From Firmicutes bacterium UBA5301 (GTDB lineage: Bacteria > Bacillota > UBA5301), in the NCBI GenBank assembly GCA_002408345.1, contig DHRX01000047.1, positions 1 through 15,397 of the forward strand: 15,397 nt of DNA, given 5' to 3'. Each line of letters begins with the position of its first letter. Position 1 is the first letter of the stretch. Below, piece after piece: positions 1 through 6,854 of this stretch. The notes beneath the pieces are model-generated. The model worked only from the letters and a program-made list of their open reading frames with translations, did no database searches and was not told the DNA's origin. The position numbers and the translations under genes are program-made.

Positions 1-13
1 AGGAGGCGAATTG

Positions 14-1204
14 GTGCCTATTTTGGTTGGAGCTATCAGCATTGGTTTAATCGGGTTAATAGTAGTATGGCAAATTGGTCGTTGGGCTAGAACGGGCTGG
101 TTAGAATATCAGCTATTAGCCGATGAGCATGTAGCCGCTCAAGATAGTTTTGAAGATTATTCAGCTGAATTAATCAGGGAAAACCAGGATTTGCAACAGG
201 AAATAGAGCAATTAACTGTATTATACCAGTTAAGTTCCACGGTGAGTTCGACTACTAATCTGGGTCGGATTTATACAGAGGTTGCTAATGTACTCCAACA
301 AGTTTGTCCTTACGATTGTTTTCTTTTCTTAGAGTTGGACCAGGCGGAAAAAATGTTAGTGGTCAAAGAAATTGCGGGCCTTTTTTCACCTTGGCGTATT
401 GGCGATAAGATCCAATTTAACCATGGCTTAATTGGACGTAATATCGCCTTGGGACAGGCTGCTCTTATCGACAATATTTTTCAGCAGAATCAAGCTAAGG
501 CTACTATAGAGGAAGAATGGTTTAAATCTTTGCTAATAGTCCCTGTATCAGTAGACGGGCAATTATTAGCTAGTATCGTTTTAGCCAGAAGTGCGGAAAC
601 TTCTTTTAACCCAGATGAACTGGCTATTGTCCAGAACTTAGGTTGCCAAATAGGTCTGGCTTTACATCGGGCCTGGCTTTATCAAAAATTGCAAGAACTA
701 GCTATTACTGACGGGCTTACAGGTTTATATAACCGCCGATATTTGGAAGAGACTTTACGTAAAGAATTATCTCGGGCCGACCGCTACCAACTGGTTTTAA
801 GCGTAGTTCTCTTAGATGTAGATCATTTTAAACAATATAATGATAATAATGGCCATCAAGCCGGTGATAAGCTGCTACAACGAATTAGTGCGATTCTCAA
901 AGAATCGACACGGGAAATCGATGTAGTAGCCCGCTATGGTGGAGAAGAATTTATTTTAGTTCTGCCTGAAACAACTACTGAAGCTGCCTGGGAAGTAGCT
1001 GAGCGAATTAGACAGCGGGTTAACCAGTTAACAGCTTCAGGTATTTCAGACCAGCCTTTAGGTCTGCTTTCTATTAGTGCGGGAATTGCTACTTACCCCA
1101 CCCACGCTCATGATAGTGAATCTTTGATTAAATACGCCGATACAGGACTTTATCAAGCTAAATTAGCGGGACGCAATCAAATTAGATTAGCCAATCTTGG
1201 ATAG
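14..1204 (+). CDS. Membrane-anchored GAF-GGDEF diguanylate cyclase
   Basis: Predicted to make cyclic di-GMP from two GTP at the inner face of the cytoplasmic membrane. Numbered from the TTG at 11, residues 3-20 form one hydrophobic helix, 45-70 look coiled-coil, about 70-220 form a GAF sensory domain, and 230-395 form the GGDEF domain. The domain opens with the usual DGLTGLYNRR, has an intact GGEEF active site (310-314), and carries REID (301-304) exactly five residues before it, the spacing of the allosteric inhibitory I-site. It should therefore be active and product-inhibited. The start is taken as GTG 14 because AGGAGG at 1-6 leaves seven bases to it and only four to the in-frame TTG at 11. 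The GAF ligand cannot be read from the sequence. No terminator is visible after it. Its link to the downstream genes is unknown. Confidence 0.9.
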   Translation: MPILVGAISIGLIGLIVVWQIGRWARTGWLEYQLLADEHVAAQDSFEDYSAELIRENQDLQQEIEQLTVLYQLSSTVSSTTNLGRIYTEVANVLQQVCPYDCFLFLELDQAEKMLVVKEIAGLFSPWRIGDKIQFNHGLIGRNIALGQAALIDNIFQQNQAKATIEEEWFKSLLIVPVSVDGQLLASIVLARSAETSFNPDELAIVQNLGCQIGLALHRAWLYQKLQELAITDGLTGLYNRRYLEETLRKELSRADRYQLVLSVVLLDVDHFKQYNDNNGHQAGDKLLQRISAILKESTREIDVVARYGGEEFILVLPETTTEAAWEVAERIRQRVNQLTASGISDQPLGLLSISAGIATYPTHAHDSESLIKYADTGLYQAKLAGRNQIRLANLG

Positions 1205-1258
1205 TTTTCCTTGCAGGCTAACTCTAACCTCGGACCGAAATCTTTAGTGCTTTTGCAG

Positions 1259-1288
1259 TTGACATCGTAGTATTAATTTTAGTTGATT
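1259..1288 (+). promoter_or_regulatory. Possible sigma-70-type promoter
   Basis: A perfect TTGACA (1259-1264) lies in the gap after the diguanylate cyclase gene. The only hexamer at usable spacing is TTGATT (1283-1288, 18-base spacer), which matches TATAAT at three positions. That hexamer lies very close to the ribosome binding site of the next gene, leaving almost no leader. The call rests on the -35 match and on the need for a start point in this gap. Confidence 0.25.
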
Positions 1289-1310
1289 CGTAGGAAGGAT
1301 GGAAGCAATC

Positions 1311-1877
1311 ATGATTGAAGGGGAAAAAATTTATTTACAGCTTCTTTCGGAAGAAGATTTACCCCAAATACTAACCTGGAATTTAGATAAAGAGTTAAAC
1401 CATTATGTAGACAATGCTCTCCCTGCAACCTTGGAAGAGTGTCAAGCCTGGTATCGTACTATGAAAAGTGACCGGTATTCCCAATCCTTTGGTATCTTTT
1501 TGCATGCCGACTCTTCTCTAATTGGTGAAATTGAACTTATTAATATTACTTGGCGTAATCGGCATGGGGAGTTACGAGTTAGAATCGGGGAAAAATCATA
1601 CTGGAATCAGGGTTTAGGAACCGAAAGCATACGACTTTTCCTAGGTTACATCTTTCACCAATTAAAACTAGAACGTATCTATTTACGTGTTTATAGTTCT
1701 AACAAGAGAGCCATTCACTGTTACCTCAAATCCGGTTTTAAATTCGAAGGGAAGCTAACCAAAAGCGTACATATGCCGGAAGATAGTGATTCGATTTTAC
1801 TCATGCGGATTTTGCGTGCTGAGTTTTTGCAGAAAGAAAAGCAGTGGCGCAAAGAATATGATATCAATGTAGGCTAG
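1311..1877 (+). CDS. GNAT-family N-acetyltransferase, RimJ/RimL type
   Basis: Expected to transfer an acetyl group from acetyl-CoA to an amine; the substrate (protein N-terminus, small molecule or antibiotic) cannot be told. The 188 residues fit one Acetyltransf_3 domain. It opens with IYLQLLSEEDLPQI and has the acetyl-CoA pyrophosphate-binding motif A as NQGLGTE (99-105), following the strand GELRVRIG. Motif B is the run around N131, AIHCYLKSGF. The last 15 residues are charged and probably lie outside the fold. An in-frame ATG at 1299 would add four residues, but it abuts AGGAAGG (1292-1298) with no spacer, so ATG 1311 is preferred. The gene is flanked by unrelated genes and may have its own promoter. 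Confidence 0.85.
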   Translation: MIEGEKIYLQLLSEEDLPQILTWNLDKELNHYVDNALPATLEECQAWYRTMKSDRYSQSFGIFLHADSSLIGEIELINITWRNRHGELRVRIGEKSYWNQGLGTESIRLFLGYIFHQLKLERIYLRVYSSNKRAIHCYLKSGFKFEGKLTKSVHMPEDSDSILLMRILRAEFLQKEKQWRKEYDINVG

Positions 1878-1951
1878 TCTGCGTGAATAGGGAAGAATCC
1901 ATCAGCATACCCTATGTTCAGTGACTGATAGTTGTAAAGGGGGCTGCAAAT

Positions 1952-2125
1952 ATGGATTATGATACCCATTATCGGGCTTTTCGGCAGTATGCACGCTTGC
2001 GGAATCAGTTTAAAGGCAGCCATACTGATATTATCGAAAAAATTATGTTGCGTCGGAGAATGAAAAATTTGGCTGATTTTTGTGTAATTCGTTCAAAGAC
2101 TGAGAGCAGGAGAAAAATTGAATAA
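1952..2125 (+). CDS. Small basic protein of unknown function (57 residues)
   Basis: An open frame of 57 codons starts at ATG 1952 and is preceded by a strong Shine-Dalgarno, AAAGGGGG (1936-1943), at eight bases. It fills most of the gap between the acetyltransferase and the first SLH gene. The product is rich in Arg and Lys, with the dense stretch MLRRRMKNL in the middle and ESRRKIE at the end, and one Cys. It has no signal peptide or membrane segment. The first half, MDYDTHYRAFRQYARLRNQF, has the spacing of an amphipathic helix. I recognise no family. The basic charge would suit binding to nucleic acid or acidic partners, but this is speculation. The ribosome binding site and the otherwise empty gap are the main reasons to believe it is a gene. 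Confidence 0.55.
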   Translation: MDYDTHYRAFRQYARLRNQFKGSHTDIIEKIMLRRRMKNLADFCVIRSKTESRRKIE

Positions 2126-2136
2126 CAGCGAAGAAG

Positions 2137-2164
2137 CACCTCGTGTATTGAATGAGTCGAGGTG
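2137..2164 (+). promoter_or_regulatory. Hairpin sequestering the Shine-Dalgarno of the SLH gene
   Basis: CACCTCG (2137-2143) is the exact reverse complement of CGAGGTG (2158-2164), giving a seven-pair stem with a 14-base loop. The right arm contains GAGGTG, which together with A2165 is the best Shine-Dalgarno for the ATG at 2172. With the stem formed, the ribosome binding site is buried. The complementarity is seen in the sequence; a regulatory role is inferred. Confidence 0.45.
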
Positions 2165-2171
2165 AGTAAGG

Positions 2172-2765
2172 ATGTTTTTTCGGATCGTACTAAGTAGCCT
2201 CCTCTTAATAGGAGGCCTTTTTATTCCATATTCACCGGTATTAGCAGCTGAATATGGTGATATTCCCCAAACCCATTGGGCTTGGCCTTTTATCGAAAGA
2301 CTTTCAACTATTGGGGTCTTGCGTCCCTTTACTAGCCAGCAGTTTATGGGAGAAGAACCAGTTACTAGGTATGAATATCTGCAAAGTTTAGCCGCTTTAG
2401 TAGATTATATCGACGCTCATTCTGGTAAGATTGTAGCAGAACTAGAAGTGCAGCGGTATGCCATCCAACAAGAAGAGGTTTTTTCTTCTTTAGAATCAAA
2501 GGTAATAGCTTTGGAAGCTCAGTACGAGATGCAAAATATGCTCATCCAAAAGTTAGATCAAGAATTAACTAAGGAAAGGTTAACCAATAGTTCAAAACCT
2601 GCAGGTTCAAATAGTACTAGTGACTATCAAGTATATGGACAGCGCTTGAGTCAACTAGAACAATCTGTTATTACTTTAGAAAAGGATTTAGAGAAAAAAA
2701 ACGATCATATTAATCAGCTTTATTTTATTGTAGCCTTACTAGCAGCTACCAGTATTCTCAAGTGA
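2172..2765 (+). CDS. Secreted single-SLH-domain coiled-coil protein with C-terminal membrane segment
   Basis: A 197-residue envelope protein. Residues 1-25 are a signal peptide with likely cleavage after SPVLA. Residues 27-80 form one SLH domain (YGDIPQTHWAWPFIERL, then VTRYEYL at 64-70). Residues 85-135 and 155-182 are predicted coiled coil, separated by a Ser/Asn/Gly-rich hinge (139-152). Residues 184-196 are a hydrophobic tail. SLH domains bind cell-wall polymers, and the TRYE form is typical of proteins that tie an outer membrane to peptidoglycan in diderm Bacillota, cyanobacteria and Thermotoga/Thermus. Those usually end in a beta-barrel; this one does not, so the tail more likely sits in a membrane as a single helix. 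It is the first gene of the TonB-containing cluster and resembles the protein at 6855-7667 in plan. Its start region carries two hairpins. Exact role unknown. Confidence 0.85.
   Translation: MFFRIVLSSLLLIGGLFIPYSPVLAAEYGDIPQTHWAWPFIERLSTIGVLRPFTSQQFMGEEPVTRYEYLQSLAALVDYIDAHSGKIVAELEVQRYAIQQEEVFSSLESKVIALEAQYEMQNMLIQKLDQELTKERLTNSSKPAGSNSTSDYQVYGQRLSQLEQSVITLEKDLEKKNDHINQLYFIVALLAATSILK
2197..2222 (+). promoter_or_regulatory. Terminator-like hairpin inside signal-peptide codons
   Basis: GCCTCCT (2197-2203) pairs perfectly with AGGAGGC (2210-2216) across a six-base loop and is followed by C and five T (2218-2222). This is the layout of an intrinsic terminator, but it lies within codons 9-17 of the SLH gene. 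Because a translating ribosome would melt it, it could act as a translation-dependent attenuator for the operon. A chance product of the Leu-Leu-Leu-Ile-Gly-Gly-Leu-Phe codons is possible. Confidence 0.4.
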
Positions 2766-2838
2766 TTGAACGGGAGGAACTACCTGGCTGTTGTCGAAGG
2801 ATTTACCATGTGATACTCGACTATTAGGAGGAGCTAAG

Positions 2839-3456
2839 ATGTTAGAACTGTTCCGGCAGGGCGGAGTAGTAATGTATCCGCTCTTACTTTGTTCTGTAGT
2901 TGCTCTCGCTGTAATTATCGAACGAATTTACTATTTTCTCGTTATTCGTGATGACTTTGAAGAAGTGATGGATAAGGTGGAAAGCTCCCTTAAGCAAAAC
3001 CGGGTACTGGAAGCAATGCAAGTTGCTAGACGGGCTAGAGGACCAGTTGCTTCCGTATTGACTGCGGCTATTGCTCGCCAGGGTGATTCGCGGCAAGTAT
3101 TGGAGGATTATGTTCGTAAAGCTGGAAACGAGGAGCTGTATAAGCTAGAACGTGGTTTGCCTGTATTAGATGTTATTGTTTCAGTAGCTCCGTTATTGGG
3201 TTTGTTAGGAACCATCTTAGGAATTATTGAGAGCTTTAATATTTTAGGCGCTATGCAAGGTGTTGCTGAACCATCGGTAATTAGTATTGGTATTGCTAAG
3301 GCGCTATTAACTACGGCGGCTGGTTTAATTATCGCTATTCCTACCGCTATTATGCAGGCTTATTTCAATCGCAAGGTAGATCGGTATATCTTAGAGATGA
3401 ATAGGCGGTCTATTGATATTATCAACCTATTGGCTAATAACCGGGGTGAAGCCTGA
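2839..3456 (+). CDS. exbB: ExbB/TolQ/MotA-family proton channel subunit
   Basis: The five-fold channel subunit of the motor that uses proton flow to energise TonB. The 205-residue protein has an N-terminal membrane helix (about 10-36, ending in the conserved IERIYYF), a cytoplasmic loop, and helices 2 (112-134, APLLGLLGTILGI) and 3 (148-172, GIAKALLTTAAGLIIAIP). T125 and T159 align with the pore threonines T148 and T181 of E. coli ExbB. K154 sits where E. coli has the pore glutamate E176, which is unusual. The start is ATG 2839 with AGGAGG (2826-2831) at seven bases; an upstream in-frame TTG at 2791 would add 16 non-conserved residues and is rejected. The stop overlaps the exbD start by one base (TGATG), so the two are translationally coupled. 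TolQ is excluded mainly by the tonB-like gene that follows. Confidence 0.92.
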   Translation: MLELFRQGGVVMYPLLLCSVVALAVIIERIYYFLVIRDDFEEVMDKVESSLKQNRVLEAMQVARRARGPVASVLTAAIARQGDSRQVLEDYVRKAGNEELYKLERGLPVLDVIVSVAPLLGLLGTILGIIESFNILGAMQGVAEPSVISIGIAKALLTTAAGLIIAIPTAIMQAYFNRKVDRYILEMNRRSIDIINLLANNRGEA

Positions 3457-3863
3457 TGAATTTTACCCGTAGCACCAGACGGAAGAGTGAAGTTAACATT
3501 GTACCTATGCTCGATGTTATCTTTTTCCTCTTGATTTTTTTTATGATTTTCACTACTTTTCGGACGGATTCTTTAGGCTTTAACCTCAATTTACCCAAAG
3601 CGGTTACCGGGGATAGCCAAGCTGCCAGCTTACTTACTATTACAGTAGCTAATGATGATTCTATTTTTATTGACAATAGACGAGTTGATGAAGGCCTGGT
3701 TCAAAAGGCAGTAGAATCTTATCTCGCTAAACAAGGTCAAGGGGTTGTTTTATTAAAAGCCGATGAATCAGTACGCTACCGGTCCATTGTTAAAGTAATG
3801 GATGCTATCCGAGCTGCTGGTGGTTACCGTATTGCTTTAGCAGTAGAAAAAGAGTCCTTATAA
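3456..3863 (+). CDS. exbD: ExbD/TolR-family proton channel subunit
   Basis: Partner of ExbB; a pair of ExbD helices sits in the ExbB pore and its periplasmic domain contacts TonB. The 135-residue protein has a short cytoplasmic start ([14 protein letters not shown]), a single membrane helix from about 15 to 36 ([21 protein letters not shown]) and a periplasmic domain ending in the family's '[13 protein letters not shown]' style C-terminus. D20 in VPMLDV matches E. coli ExbD D25, the essential protonatable residue, so the pair looks proton-competent on this side. The gene starts on the last base of the exbB stop codon and ends 13 bases before tonB. Length is normal for the family. Confidence 0.93.
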   Translation: MNFTRSTRRKSEVNIVPMLDVIFFLLIFFMIFTTFRTDSLGFNLNLPKAVTGDSQAASLLTITVANDDSIFIDNRRVDEGLVQKAVESYLAKQGQGVVLLKADESVRYRSIVKVMDAIRAAGGYRIALAVEKESL

Positions 3864-3876
3864 ATTAGGTGAACTC

Positions 3877-4761
3877 ATGAAACCATTTAATGATAACAAT
3901 TCAGATCTTATTTGGGCGCTAGGGGTATCTATTCTAATTCACCTAGTTTTAGTTTATATTGTCCCGACTTTTAACCCGGGGTTACTTTCAGGTGACCCTG
4001 CTGTAAGCGCTGGTGGTTATATAGAGGTAGCTTATATTCGTGAGTTACCCGGACCAGGGTCTGGGTCAGGACAAACTATGCGGGCGGTTCAACCGGCTAA
4101 TTCTGAAGCTACTGCGGATACGCAAAAACCAGCGGTTACAGTAGAACCTGAGCCAAAGCCAGAGCCGAAACCTGAGCCGAAGCCAGAGCCGAAACCAGAG
4201 CCGAAACCAGAGCCGAAACCAGAGCCGAAGCCAGAACCAAAACCTGAGCCAAAGTTAGAACCAAAAGATGAGGGGTTATTGGCTAGCGAGGCTAGTCCTG
4301 AAGAGATTGTTTTGCCAGAAAAGGAAACTGAACCTGAACCTGCTTCCCCATCAGCATCAGCTCAAGAAGATGAAAATTCTAAAATGCCTGAGGAAGAGAA
4401 GCCAGCCAGTGATCCGGGTAGTGGTTTAGAAGGTAGTCCCGGTCCCGCCGTTCCTCACGGAAGTTCTTTTGTTGTAAAGGGACCTGCTCCGTTGCTACCA
4501 AAAAACGTTAGTAATACTGGGTTTGCAGGACAAGTGGACCTAGTTGTCCGGATTAGTTCTATTGGGCAAGTAGAAGATGTCTTAGTTGAAACCTCTTCAG
4601 GTAATGCTGAATTGGATGCTTATGCAATACAGTATGTGACTCGAATGTGGCAGTTTCGTTCTGCTGATTCGGGCTATCTAATTTATCTTAGCTTTAAGTA
4701 TGAGCAAAATCAGACAACTGCTCAAGTGATTTATAGGGATTTGGAACTGCTCCAAATCTAA
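3877..4761 (+). CDS. tonB: TonB energy transducer with PEPK-repeat linker
   Basis: Carries energy from ExbBD across the periplasm to outer-membrane receptors. The 294-residue protein has an N-terminal membrane helix (11-31) with S18-x3-H22, the same Ser/His pair that E. coli TonB (S16, H20) needs to engage ExbBD. A long Pro/Glu/Lys linker follows, with nine PEPK units and one LEPK (91-130), then an acidic Pro/Ser/Gly stretch to about 190. A C-terminal TonB domain (about 195-275) contains [20 protein letters not shown] and a Trp-Gln-Phe near its end. AGGTGA (3866-3871) precedes the ATG. No TonB-dependent receptor is encoded in the window, so the substrate is unknown. It could equally serve a TolA-like envelope role, but the S/H motif and the linker favour TonB. 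Confidence 0.92.
   Translation: MKPFNDNNSDLIWALGVSILIHLVLVYIVPTFNPGLLSGDPAVSAGGYIEVAYIRELPGPGSGSGQTMRAVQPANSEATADTQKPAVTVEPEPKPEPKPEPKPEPKPEPKPEPKPEPKPEPKPEPKLEPKDEGLLASEASPEEIVLPEKETEPEPASPSASAQEDENSKMPEEEKPASDPGSGLEGSPGPAVPHGSSFVVKGPAPLLPKNVSNTGFAGQVDLVVRISSIGQVEDVLVETSSGNAELDAYAIQYVTRMWQFRSADSGYLIYLSFKYEQNQTTAQVIYRDLELLQI
4147..4266 (+). repeat. 12-base tandem repeat encoding PEPK
   Basis: Ten consecutive 12-base units encode nine PEPK and a final LEPK in the TonB linker. Units differ only at third positions (CCA/CCG/CCT, GAG/GAA, AAA/AAG) and, in the last unit, at the first codon. Gain or loss of whole units keeps the frame, so the number may vary between strains. Such Pro-Glu-Lys runs form stiff extended chains that span the periplasm. 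Confidence 0.95.
4738..4758 (+). other. Perfect hairpin at the 3' end of tonB
   Basis: GATTTGGA (4738-4745) and TCCAAATC (4751-4758) form an eight-pair stem with a five-base loop, ending one base before the tonB stop codon and directly before the AAGGAGGG ribosome binding site of the next gene. There is no T-run, so it is not a terminator. A role in mRNA processing or stability is possible but unproven. Confidence 0.35.
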
Positions 4762-4773
4762 GGAGGGCAGCAG

Positions 4774-6837
4774 ATGCGTAGACCTGTGTTTGGTATGATA
4801 GTAGTGGTAGTTATCATTAGTTTGACAGGACCACTGATTGGACAGACCCAAGATCTGATTGGACAGACTCAGGATGAGATTGTTCCGATGGTAGAGGACC
4901 AGACTATCCCTGAAGATGTTATTGATACAGGTTTAGTTACTCTAAGTAACGAGTATATTCGGATAATAGTTAATGGTGAGGACGAGAATACAGGTCGGTA
5001 TGCTTTGGAGACGACAGAGGGGGACCCTAACCGGGTTTCTGACGACGGGCAACCCCTGATTTATGGACGTCCAAAACCTTGGACTAGCTATACGTCTCTT
5101 CGAATTGACGGTGAGGATTATGTTTTTGGTGGTCCAACAACCAAACGTTCTGGGCTAAAAGGAAAATATGGAACAGTTATTATGCCACCATCTGTCCAAG
5201 GGGATGGAATTGATACCATTACTCAGTTTGGACCGATTGAGGTTCTGCAACGGTTAGAATTCGCGGTAAGCTCAACTACTGGCTACCAAGATACAGCTCG
5301 TATTATCTACCAAGTTACCAATACAGATACTGTGCCACATCAGGTTGGAGTGAGAATAATGTTAGACACTCTGCTTGGTGCGAATGATGGTGCTCCTTTT
5401 CGCTTCGGTGAACTAGCCATTTTAGGTGATGCCAGGTATGAAGGGGAAGCCCTGCCCGAATTTTGGCAGGCTTTTGATTCTCTTAGTGATCCGCGGGTAA
5501 TTGCTCAAGGAACTTTAATCGGCCCTGATGTTACTCGGCCTGATCGTATTATCTTTTCAAATTGGGGAAATTTTGCTGATGGTCTTTGGGAGGTTGACTT
5601 TCAACTTGGCCGTGAGTTTCTACGGGCAGGCGAGTTTGAATTAGATAGTGCAGTAGGACTTTATTGGGATCCTAAAGCGCTACAACCTGGAGAAACCCGC
5701 CTATTTGTTACCGCGTATGGTATGGGCGGATTGAGTATTAATCCAGGGGAGCTTAGCTTAGGGGTAACCGCTCCAGCAACAGTTTCTTTAGGTGTTGATG
5801 GTCGGGTAAAAATACCGGTTATCGCTTATGTGGAAAATACCGGTAGCGGTATTGGCCGTGATTTATCTGTTTCACTGCGTTTACCCAGTGGTATGGCTTT
5901 TGCTGCTGAATCGTATCCAACTCGAAATATTGGTTTCCTTCGTCCCAGTCGGAGCGCTCAAGTTTCCTGGGATATAATTGCTGATCAACGTTTAGCCGGG
6001 AAAACTGTTAGTTTGCGGGTTGAAGTTACTGGACCAGATATTGAAACAGTAGCTGTTGAACGTCGCTTACGTATTCTAGGACCACCTGAATTACGGTTTA
6101 AGTTAACTGCGGAACCGAGTCCTGTCTCTGATTATTATTTAATAAAGGGGACTGTTCAGAATTTTGGGCAGTCTAGCGCATATAACGTTGAGTCGGCACT
6201 AAAAATACCAGATGGATGGGTTGCTGCTCCTAAAGAAAAGCTCAATCGCTTTTTAGGAGAACTAGAAGCATACCCTTCAGAAAAAGGGATAGTCAGTTGG
6301 CAATGGCAGATTAAACCAACTGGTATTAAGCCGATACCACGGATAACGGCGACGTTAACAGGGACTAACACAGTTCCATTTCTAGGAGAAACTCAACATC
6401 TAGGAATAACCGGCCCTGATCCACGGATAATTTTAACGCCAGAACTTTCCGAATACCAAGTTAATCAATTAGTAACCTTTAAGATCGCGGCTCCAGATAT
6501 TCAAGGTTTTAACGGAATAAGGTTAGTGTTAAAGTATGATCCGGAACTATTGGTTTACTTAGATCATAGTCGAGGAAAAGTCTGGATTGATGCCGCAGGT
6601 AATCTGCTAAACTATAAGGTCAGTACCGATACATCCACAGGACAGATTACTATAGAAGGATATCATCCCCAATTGGGAGGGGTGTTTACTGATGCTGGTG
6701 AATTAGGTTATTTACGTTTTCTAGCTATTCAGTCAGGTGAAACTCGGTTGGATTTACTGGAACCACCAACGGTATTTAGTTCGGTTGCCGATCAGAAAAT
6801 TAATGTGGTTGTAGAACCAATAATTATTAGTGATTGA
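4774..6837 (+). CDS. Secreted multi-domain protein with C-terminal cohesin-like domain
   Basis: A 687-residue exported protein with no assigned function. Residues 1-23 are a signal peptide (hydrophobic core VIVVVVIISL region), followed at once by a doubled LIGQTQD (21-27, 28-34). Residues 52-320 are a beta-rich region I cannot place in a family. About 325-435 and 437-545 look like two immunoglobulin-like domains of the CARDB/NEW3 type ('VIAYVENTGSGIGRDLSVSLRLPSGM', 'IKGTVQNFGQSSAYNVESALKIPDGW'). About 550-683 resembles a cohesin fold (NQLVTFKIAAPDIQGFNGIRLVLKYDPELL, then a GELGYLRFLAI strand). Cohesins bind dockerins in cellulosomes, but cohesin-like folds also occur in unrelated surface proteins. 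Strong AAGGAGGG at six bases supports the start. Its place between tonB and an SLH gene suggests an envelope role. It has no membrane anchor after the signal peptide and no visible catalytic motif. Confidence 0.75.
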   Translation: MRRPVFGMIVVVVIISLTGPLIGQTQDLIGQTQDEIVPMVEDQTIPEDVIDTGLVTLSNEYIRIIVNGEDENTGRYALETTEGDPNRVSDDGQPLIYGRPKPWTSYTSLRIDGEDYVFGGPTTKRSGLKGKYGTVIMPPSVQGDGIDTITQFGPIEVLQRLEFAVSSTTGYQDTARIIYQVTNTDTVPHQVGVRIMLDTLLGANDGAPFRFGELAILGDARYEGEALPEFWQAFDSLSDPRVIAQGTLIGPDVTRPDRIIFSNWGNFADGLWEVDFQLGREFLRAGEFELDSAVGLYWDPKALQPGETRLFVTAYGMGGLSINPGELSLGVTAPATVSLGVDGRVKIPVIAYVENTGSGIGRDLSVSLRLPSGMAFAAESYPTRNIGFLRPSRSAQVSWDIIADQRLAGKTVSLRVEVTGPDIETVAVERRLRILGPPELRFKLTAEPSPVSDYYLIKGTVQNFGQSSAYNVESALKIPDGWVAAPKEKLNRFLGELEAYPSEKGIVSWQWQIKPTGIKPIPRITATLTGTNTVPFLGETQHLGITGPDPRIILTPELSEYQVNQLVTFKIAAPDIQGFNGIRLVLKYDPELLVYLDHSRGKVWIDAAGNLLNYKVSTDTSTGQITIEGYHPQLGGVFTDAGELGYLRFLAIQSGETRLDLLEPPTVFSSVADQKINVVVEPIIISD
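4834..4875 (+). repeat. 21-base tandem duplication at the signal-peptide junction
   Basis: Two adjacent 21-base copies (4834-4854 and 4855-4875) differ at two third-codon positions and both encode LIGQTQD. The duplication lies where signal peptidase would be expected to cut, so it lengthens the mature N-terminus or offers two cleavage contexts. Confidence 0.85.
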
Positions 6838-6854
6838 AGGGAGCTTAGGCTAAA

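Noticed and set aside
1299..1310. ATG 1299 as the start of the acetyltransferase
   Set aside because: It touches its only Shine-Dalgarno with no spacer; ATG 1311 gives a usual family N-terminus.
1887..1915. ATAGGG / CCCTAT inverted repeat after the acetyltransferase gene
   Set aside because: Six pairs with a 17-base loop and no T-run; too weak to call a terminator or operator.
2791..2838. Upstream TTG extension of exbB by 16 codons
   Set aside because: The extra residues are not like ExbB N-termini, and AGGAGG at 2826-2831 is ideally placed for ATG 2839.
2884..3096. Open frames on the - strand (also 3434-3676, 6156-6371, 7565-7762, 8564-8761, 12870-13061, 14105-14290)
   Set aside because: All lie opposite well-supported genes, lack ribosome binding sites that I can see, and give compositionally odd peptides with no recognisable domain.
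4147..4266. Repeat array as a possible CRISPR or regulatory repeat
   Set aside because: The units are directly adjacent without spacers and translate as the Pro-Glu-Pro-Lys linker of TonB.
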